From the NCBI GenBank assembly GCA_017935045.1, contig JAGBIJ010000014.1, positions 1 to 64,000 on the forward strand: a stretch of DNA of 64,000 bases. Reading direction: 5' to 3'. The notes under the pieces are model-generated. The model did no database searches and was not told where the DNA came from. It was given only the letters and a program-made list of their open reading frames with translations. The position numbers were made by a program, and so were the translations under genes. Below are positions 59,812 to 64,000 of this stretch, one piece after another (the stretch's first letter is position 1; each line of letters begins with the position of its first letter). The stretch is from Muribaculaceae bacterium. GTDB taxonomy: Bacteria > Bacteroidota > Bacteroidia > Bacteroidales > Muribaculaceae.

Positions 59812-59896
59812 GTGTCAATGGTCTGTTGACACCAGTGTCACAGGTGTCATCACATTAGTTTTTAGGCGTTTATAATTGACCCCCACACATTGACAC
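59812..59896. repeat. Cluster of GTGTCA/TGACAC hexamers
   Basis: Five copies of GTGTCA or its complement fall within 85 bases between two convergent genes: 59812-59817, 59827-59832 (inverse), 59835-59840, 59844-59849 and 59891-59896 (inverse). Three are arranged as TGACAC-CA-GTGTCA-CAG-GTGTCA. Spacing and symmetry suggest protein-binding sites, for example iterons of a replication or transfer origin, or an operator. Confidence 0.5.
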
Positions 59897-59929
59897 CCCT
59901 TATCTAAAATGAAGAGGTATCATCCGACT

Positions 59930-61819
59930 TTAAACAATCTCAAATACTTTCTGTCGGCTACCGTCAGCCATACGTCTGTTGGATGACCTAATGTTGATAT
60001 AATTGCCGAGTTGAGATGCAGTAGCGGTTTTAGAATAGCCGACGTTATCATATATCCTTTGTAATATTTCCTTCACTTCATCCGCTCGATAGAACTTGCC
60101 CTTGATGAATGATGAATGACATTGGATTGTTATCGTATCACCCATCATTCGGAGGTCTATGGCTTCCAAATCATAATTGAGTCGCATCAGTTCATCAGGC
60201 CCAAGAAGATCGAATGCTTTATGATACTCAAAGTCGATGAATGGATTTTGATATAGTTGTTCGGTATATTCAGGACGGCAAGCTCGGAAGGTAGAATATA
60301 ATCTCATCTTATGCTCAGGGTCTGACTCCCGGTTAAAACTGTTTTCAAAATCTCTCAGCTCTTGTGGTTTCGTTCCGGCTACCTCCATTTGTGTCTGGAT
60401 GGCGGTTGTAAGGTGCATGGGATTATTGTAGATTTTTGCCTTATTAGACCACAGGATATGTTCTCCCGCCGCAGACAGATAATTTATTTCAAGGCTATAT
60501 CCGTTGTAGCCATTTACGACATCAAGATAATTCGACGCATACGGATTATTGGAATCCTTGTTGCGGATAGTGTTGGCCAATGCTTTTTTCAACCTTACAT
60601 CACCCATGTTATAGATGTCAACCAGAGTTTGTGATTCATCCAGTTTTTCCTTCATCCTTGTCATAAAATCGATTTGATTCTCAACACATGGCTTTGTTCT
60701 ATAGTAAATCGTAGCGTTGTGTTGGAAGGGGTTTACATCAAGCCTCTGCCGTCCGAGCATCTGAGGTATTTCAATAGAGGTATCATGCGTCTGCCAGTCT
60801 TTTGTGCCATCAAGGAAGATATATGTGAAAGCGTTGGTGCTGTAAAAATCTCGTCCCTCAAAGGATGCTTTACTACAGAAAGTGAACGTCTTATTTACCG
60901 GGTTGTTCCTGTCAGCGCATTGCTCACCTACTGTAAATCCCAGCCTTTCCAACTTTTTCACCTCCTTATTGCTTTCGGAAATGAGGATTGTTGTCTCGGT
61001 AGGCATCAGGTTGTTTTGCTGGATTATCTTCGATATTGTTTTCACTTCATTGATAAACACAACGGCCTCAGTGGATTTACATTCGTGCCCATTGATGATC
61101 TTCCTGGCGAAATATCCGTCTCTGCGATATTTCTTGATTATATCACTGAAGATTGTAATGGGTGTTTCTCCTTTTCGCATCAAGATTTCATTATGGGTCG
61201 GCTCCACTAAAACATTTGGATCCCACTTCAATTTATAATAGATGCAGTTCCTAAACTCCACTAAAGCATCAAGATATGGGGATTCGGTGGGAGTGGCAGA
61301 CATATAGCATATATTCTGTGCATTCCCATCTAACATTTTCAAAAATTCCAAATCTGTTTTCCCTTTGAATGACGCATCGCTTATCAGGCATTGAAACTCA
61401 TCAACAAGGAACAGGAAATTATTGATAGTACGCCGATATTGCAACTCTTCAATCACATATTTGGCAGAATCGAGAGTTATCAGAATTTTCGGCGGTGTTC
61501 CTCCCATCCCTGAAATATAATGATGTGAGTCAAGATAATATCGCAATTTGTTTTTGAGGTCATCCAGTTTTTCTTTTTCATTCTTCCTGAACAAATGACA
61601 TTCAGGATGTTGATTTGCTTTATTCGAGAGTACTCCACTTCTCGGCGAAATCAGAACAAGGGGGCGACCGGAGTTTAGAAACAACTCCGTTCCGCCACAA
61701 CCTGTCGCTGCCTTATCAAGTATATATTTCCCATTTGGGGGCAATATGTTAAACAGTACATTTTTGCCCTCTGACATATATCTTATGTTCTGAGGCATTG
61801 GTATTTCTATAGTATTCAT
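59930..61819 (-). CDS. Superfamily 2 helicase-like protein with altered P-loop
   Basis: A 629-residue protein. The expected Walker A place reads DKAATGCGGTEL (35-46), with Gly in place of the usual Lys. Motif II is LVDEFQ (138-143), motif III YMSATPTES (172-180), and a motif VI-like MLGRQRLD follows in the C-terminal half after FLDGTKDWQTHDTS. The GxGxT loop without Lys is a form I associate with helicase-like proteins of Bacteroidales mobile elements and phages; whether it hydrolyses ATP is open. With the VirE-N protein upstream (165 bases) it probably forms the replication module of the element. Confidence 0.75.
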   Translation of the reverse strand: MNTIEIPMPQNIRYMSEGKNVLFNILPPNGKYILDKAATGCGGTELFLNSGRPLVLISPRSGVLSNKANQHPECHLFRKNEKEKLDDLKNKLRYYLDSHHYISGMGGTPPKILITLDSAKYVIEELQYRRTINNFLFLVDEFQCLISDASFKGKTDLEFLKMLDGNAQNICYMSATPTESPYLDALVEFRNCIYYKLKWDPNVLVEPTHNEILMRKGETPITIFSDIIKKYRRDGYFARKIINGHECKSTEAVVFINEVKTISKIIQQNNLMPTETTILISESNKEVKKLERLGFTVGEQCADRNNPVNKTFTFCSKASFEGRDFYSTNAFTYIFLDGTKDWQTHDTSIEIPQMLGRQRLDVNPFQHNATIYYRTKPCVENQIDFMTRMKEKLDESQTLVDIYNMGDVRLKKALANTIRNKDSNNPYASNYLDVVNGYNGYSLEINYLSAAGEHILWSNKAKIYNNPMHLTTAIQTQMEVAGTKPQELRDFENSFNRESDPEHKMRLYSTFRACRPEYTEQLYQNPFIDFEYHKAFDLLGPDELMRLNYDLEAIDLRMMGDTITIQCHSSFIKGKFYRADEVKEILQRIYDNVGYSKTATASQLGNYINIRSSNRRMADGSRQKVFEIV

Positions 61820-61984
61820 AGTTATTGAGTTTACGTTAGTGGTAAAATTTTTCTCTGTTTTTCGGAATTCCCTTATATAGAAGGTATTTTTATCAATATT
61901 TTTTTGCGTGTCTTTAGGCTCCCGCCGTTTGAGGAGTGTTTCATACCAGTATCATTCATGCGGTATCCTGAACTCATGATACAG

Positions 61985-62884
61985 TTAATAAAAATCTTTT
62001 GTGCCATATTCATTCTTCCTGAATTTATAAGCTCCATTAACTTGCTTGATGACTTCGTCCTCTCCGAAGTCATCTGCTATCCATCCACCTGTCTTGAAAT
62101 AATGCAGTGATAAATCTATAGGCACTCCATACTCACATAATAGGCAAGCACATTTGAATATAGAGTTTGCCCGATAGTGTTCTTTCCAAAACTCAGGATG
62201 ATTCTTTTTCCATGAGCTGTTGAGAATATTGATAATGCTTTGTGGAGATTTCATTTGGTTGCCGCTATGTAGCATTGGTTTCACTTGTCGCAGCGATGTT
62301 GTGGGTACATAATGAAAGGGCTTTACATTCGGGTTAATCCATATATTCTTATCCCACAATAGATAATTCCTTCTGCTTAAGTCTGCGCAACTTGTGTCCA
62401 ACAGCTTCAATCCGAACTTTTGAACCAACTGACCGTACATATCTTTATGAAGTGAAGGGTCGGTATTGTCATGCTGAATTATTGCCTTCAGTCGATATGG
62501 TTTTAAAGTCCTGAATACAGCCCGAACACATGATGTCAGTTTCAACCAGTTAAATGTGATAAGCATAGCCTCGTTGGATCCGATGTGGTCAAAATCAAGG
62601 GCTGTATAACAAGAATAGACAGAGATTTTATTGCCATCCCACACTCCGTTATAAGTCGCCGCCGGTAGATATTTAGCTTTCCATTCATTCTGTTTATTAC
62701 AGTCAGTTTCAAGTCTAATAGCCTCCGTTATCTGCCTTAGAGTATAGCTGCCTAAATCAGTATCATTCAATAGCATATCTCCCGTTCTGATTTCTTCAAA
62801 GATTTCATCAATGGACTTATTTGAAAATCCATATTTGCACCAGTCGATTCTGGTTAATAAAGTCATTTGTCTAGTATTATCCAT
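61985..62884 (-). CDS. VirE-N/BT4734-family primase-like protein
   Basis: A 299-residue protein. KYLPAATYNGVWDGNKISV and YTALDFDHIGS near residues 70-97, then FRTLKPYRLKAIIQHDN and LLDTSCADLSRRNYLLWDKN with NIWINPNVK are the ordered motifs of the VirE N-terminal/BT4734-like domain, common in Bacteroidales mobile elements and related to archaeo-eukaryotic primase-type replication proteins. The C-terminal FKCACLLCEYGVPIDLSLHY resembles a PriCT-type region. It is shorter than homologues fused to a VirE helicase, which here may be the separate downstream protein. Confidence 0.8.
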   Translation of the reverse strand: MDNTRQMTLLTRIDWCKYGFSNKSIDEIFEEIRTGDMLLNDTDLGSYTLRQITEAIRLETDCNKQNEWKAKYLPAATYNGVWDGNKISVYSCYTALDFDHIGSNEAMLITFNWLKLTSCVRAVFRTLKPYRLKAIIQHDNTDPSLHKDMYGQLVQKFGLKLLDTSCADLSRRNYLLWDKNIWINPNVKPFHYVPTTSLRQVKPMLHSGNQMKSPQSIINILNSSWKKNHPEFWKEHYRANSIFKCACLLCEYGVPIDLSLHYFKTGGWIADDFGEDEVIKQVNGAYKFRKNEYGTKDFY

Positions 62885-62996
62885 TTCTTTAAGTTTTTAT
62901 TTTTCATACTATTAAGGGAATAAGGGGTTGCCATTCTATTTTCAATGAGACATAATTAAAGAAACTCCGATGCGATAGCCTTAAAACCTAATCTAT

Positions 62997-63971
62997 ATGA
63001 AAGACAATAAAGAAAATGATGGATTGCCATCGACAGAAGATGCGTCCATCCATCGAGAAGTTGCACTCGGTGTCAACAAACCTGCAACATTTGGAGATAC
63101 AGGCCTACCGTTTAATGGAGTTATTTATCGACATTGGGTCAATAAGCCGGATGCAATTCATCATGGATGGTCTTATGTAGGAGAAACACCTGATGAGGAG
63201 ACTCGCCTGAGATCGTGGAATAAGAAACTAAATCTCAAATATGCCGGTAGAAAATTGGTTGAAGCGAGAGAAACTTATCCCTTAGAATATTGGGAATATG
63301 AGGTTCTTGAAGTCGTTTATGCGGCATCAAATGAAGAACTGAAAACTCGGCTTTATGAGCGAGAAACATTCTACATTACCAAATACGATTCTTATGAGCA
63401 TGGCTTTAATGGCAATCGTGGAGGCTGCGGGAACAAGGGAGTAAAGTTTGATAAAGCCCGCTGTAAGCAAAATGGGGATAATCGACGTGGAAAACCCCAG
63501 TCAGATGAAACCAAAAAACAGATTGGTGAGAAATTAAAGGGTCGCCGACGTTCTGATGAGACTCGTGTCAAAATCGGCAATGGCAATCGAGGAAAGAAGC
63601 GCAGTAAAGAGCAGAGAGCTGCACAATCAACTCGTATGAAAGGTAAAGAGCCTAAAGCAGCTTCAATAGGAGCAGCAGAATGGAGGGAAAAGCATGGCGG
63701 AGGCTATTGGGGCAACAATGAAATCACGGAAGAAATGCGAGCGAACATGAAAGCATCTCAACAGGCTCGTGGCACAAGAATTAAAGCCATTCCAGAGGAT
63801 GAAGATATTATCTGTTTCCCAACAATGCTTGACTGCGCCAAATACTACAATATGGGGGTCGGCAGCATTTCTAACTTTGTCAAAACGGGAAATTTCAGTA
63901 AAGTAGCGAAGGCACGATTTGAGGTAATCTCCAATGAAGAATATCAAGAATGGCTGTCAAGTAAATCGTGA
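62997..63971 (+). CDS. GIY-YIG endonuclease with NUMOD repeats (homing-type)
   Basis: A 324-residue protein. The nuclease domain begins FNGVIYRHWV (39-48; GIY variant GVIY) and GWSYVGET (57-64; YIG variant YVG), with the catalytic Arg in EETRLRSW and Glu in YERETFYITKYD (Glu121 or Glu123); the domain ends EHGFNGNRGG. Then come basic NUMOD3-like repeats (GKPQSDETKKQIGEKLKG, RRSDETRVKIGNGNRGKK, RSKEQRAAQS) and a C-terminal NUMOD1-like helix-turn-helix (FPTMLDCAKYYNMGVGSISN). It is free-standing, not in an intron or intein visible here; a role in mobility or exclusion of competing elements is likely. Confidence 0.9.
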   Translation: MKDNKENDGLPSTEDASIHREVALGVNKPATFGDTGLPFNGVIYRHWVNKPDAIHHGWSYVGETPDEETRLRSWNKKLNLKYAGRKLVEARETYPLEYWEYEVLEVVYAASNEELKTRLYERETFYITKYDSYEHGFNGNRGGCGNKGVKFDKARCKQNGDNRRGKPQSDETKKQIGEKLKGRRRSDETRVKIGNGNRGKKRSKEQRAAQSTRMKGKEPKAASIGAAEWREKHGGGYWGNNEITEEMRANMKASQQARGTRIKAIPEDEDIICFPTMLDCAKYYNMGVGSISNFVKTGNFSKVAKARFEVISNEEYQEWLSSKS

Positions 63972-64000
63972 AAACAAAAGGCAGGTCGGATTAACACCGG

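Larger units (their letters stand above)
54885..64000. mobile_element. Integrated A+T-rich mobile element (right end outside window)
   Basis: Composition changes at about 54,885, where a host repeat is interrupted. To the right lie a tyrosine recombinase, a RepA-like ATPase, a helicase-like protein, a VirE-N/BT4734 protein and a GIY-YIG endonuclease, with no housekeeping gene. No relaxase, coupling protein, capsid or conjugation gene occurs in the 9 kb seen, so it may be the start of a larger conjugative element or a small mobilisable or satellite-type one. No attachment-site duplication could be identified, since the other end is not in view. Confidence 0.75.

Noticed and set aside
61873..62073. 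66-codon minus-strand frame after the VirE-N gene
   Set aside because: Partly overlaps the VirE-N gene in another frame, has no promoter and no recognisable features; a 30-residue peptide from an internal Met cannot be ruled out but is unsupported.

Overview
The window reads as chromosome of an anaerobic Bacteroidota species, most likely order Bacteroidales and perhaps Muribaculaceae-like (family is inference). The evidence is the primary-sigma promoter form TTTG-N19/20-TAnnTTTG, found at the right distance before many genes; no obvious Shine-Dalgarno sequences; the PorP-GldKLMN type IX secretion (T9SS) operon; BspA-type repeats, DUF6562, DUF4421 and PEGA/TonB proteins; and the folP-cdaA pair. 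Positions 1 to about 54,880 are GC-rich host DNA. From about 54,885 to the right edge the base composition becomes A+T-rich and the content changes to a mobile element.

Layout. 1-5,450: a partial beta-helix surface protein, then alanine dehydrogenase, a secreted protein, a homocysteine methyltransferase and a cation efflux transporter. 5,551-9,383: PH-domain protein, typA, rplS and a small lipoprotein. 9,413-13,355 (minus): a tightly overlapping operon porQ-cmk-ispH-tadA-menA. 13,526-19,674: a TonB-domain protein, a ribE-flippase-aminotransferase operon, an AAA/TOPRIM-like protein and an esterase that overlap tail to tail. 19,867-20,478: an 800-base gene-free stretch with a candidate small RNA, the probable glgB promoter and a 322-bp miniature inverted-repeat element. 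20,479-29,431: glgB, gpmI, a T9SS-type M6 protease, folP-cdaA, rpmH and tRNA-Leu. 29,584-45,048: radC, a glycosyltransferase and efp; 5'-nucleotidase and GH3; a frameshifted T9SS sorting-domain remnant and a BspA-like protein; DUF4421/DUF2007; mltG; rsgA-dnaB; hpt-adk. 45,220-54,770 (minus): gldN, gldM, gldL, gldK, porP and porT, preceded by a PEGA+TonB gene and its shortened tandem copy. 54,885-64,000: the integrated element, with a tyrosine recombinase apparently split from a downstream ORF by one stop codon, a small membrane protein, a membrane-anchored RecA-fold ATPase with a C-terminal helix-turn-helix, a helicase-like protein with an altered P-loop, a VirE-N/BT4734-type protein and a GIY-YIG endonuclease.

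How it fits together. T9SS is the recurring theme: the motor and outer-membrane genes (porP, porT, gldK-N), the shuttle-related porQ 32 kb away, and probable cargo (M6 protease, BspA-like protein, one decayed cargo tail) all lie here. Repeats are the second theme: a miniature transposon in the glgB leader, a short footprint of the same family, composite palindromic repeats in three places and a recent tandem duplication beside the mobile element. No CRISPR array or rRNA was seen. No complete new system can be proven from sequence alone; the strongest candidates for something undescribed are the 57-63 kb module of the mobile element, the two promoter-plus-terminator small RNAs, and the PEGA/TonB pair that appears to head the T9SS operon.
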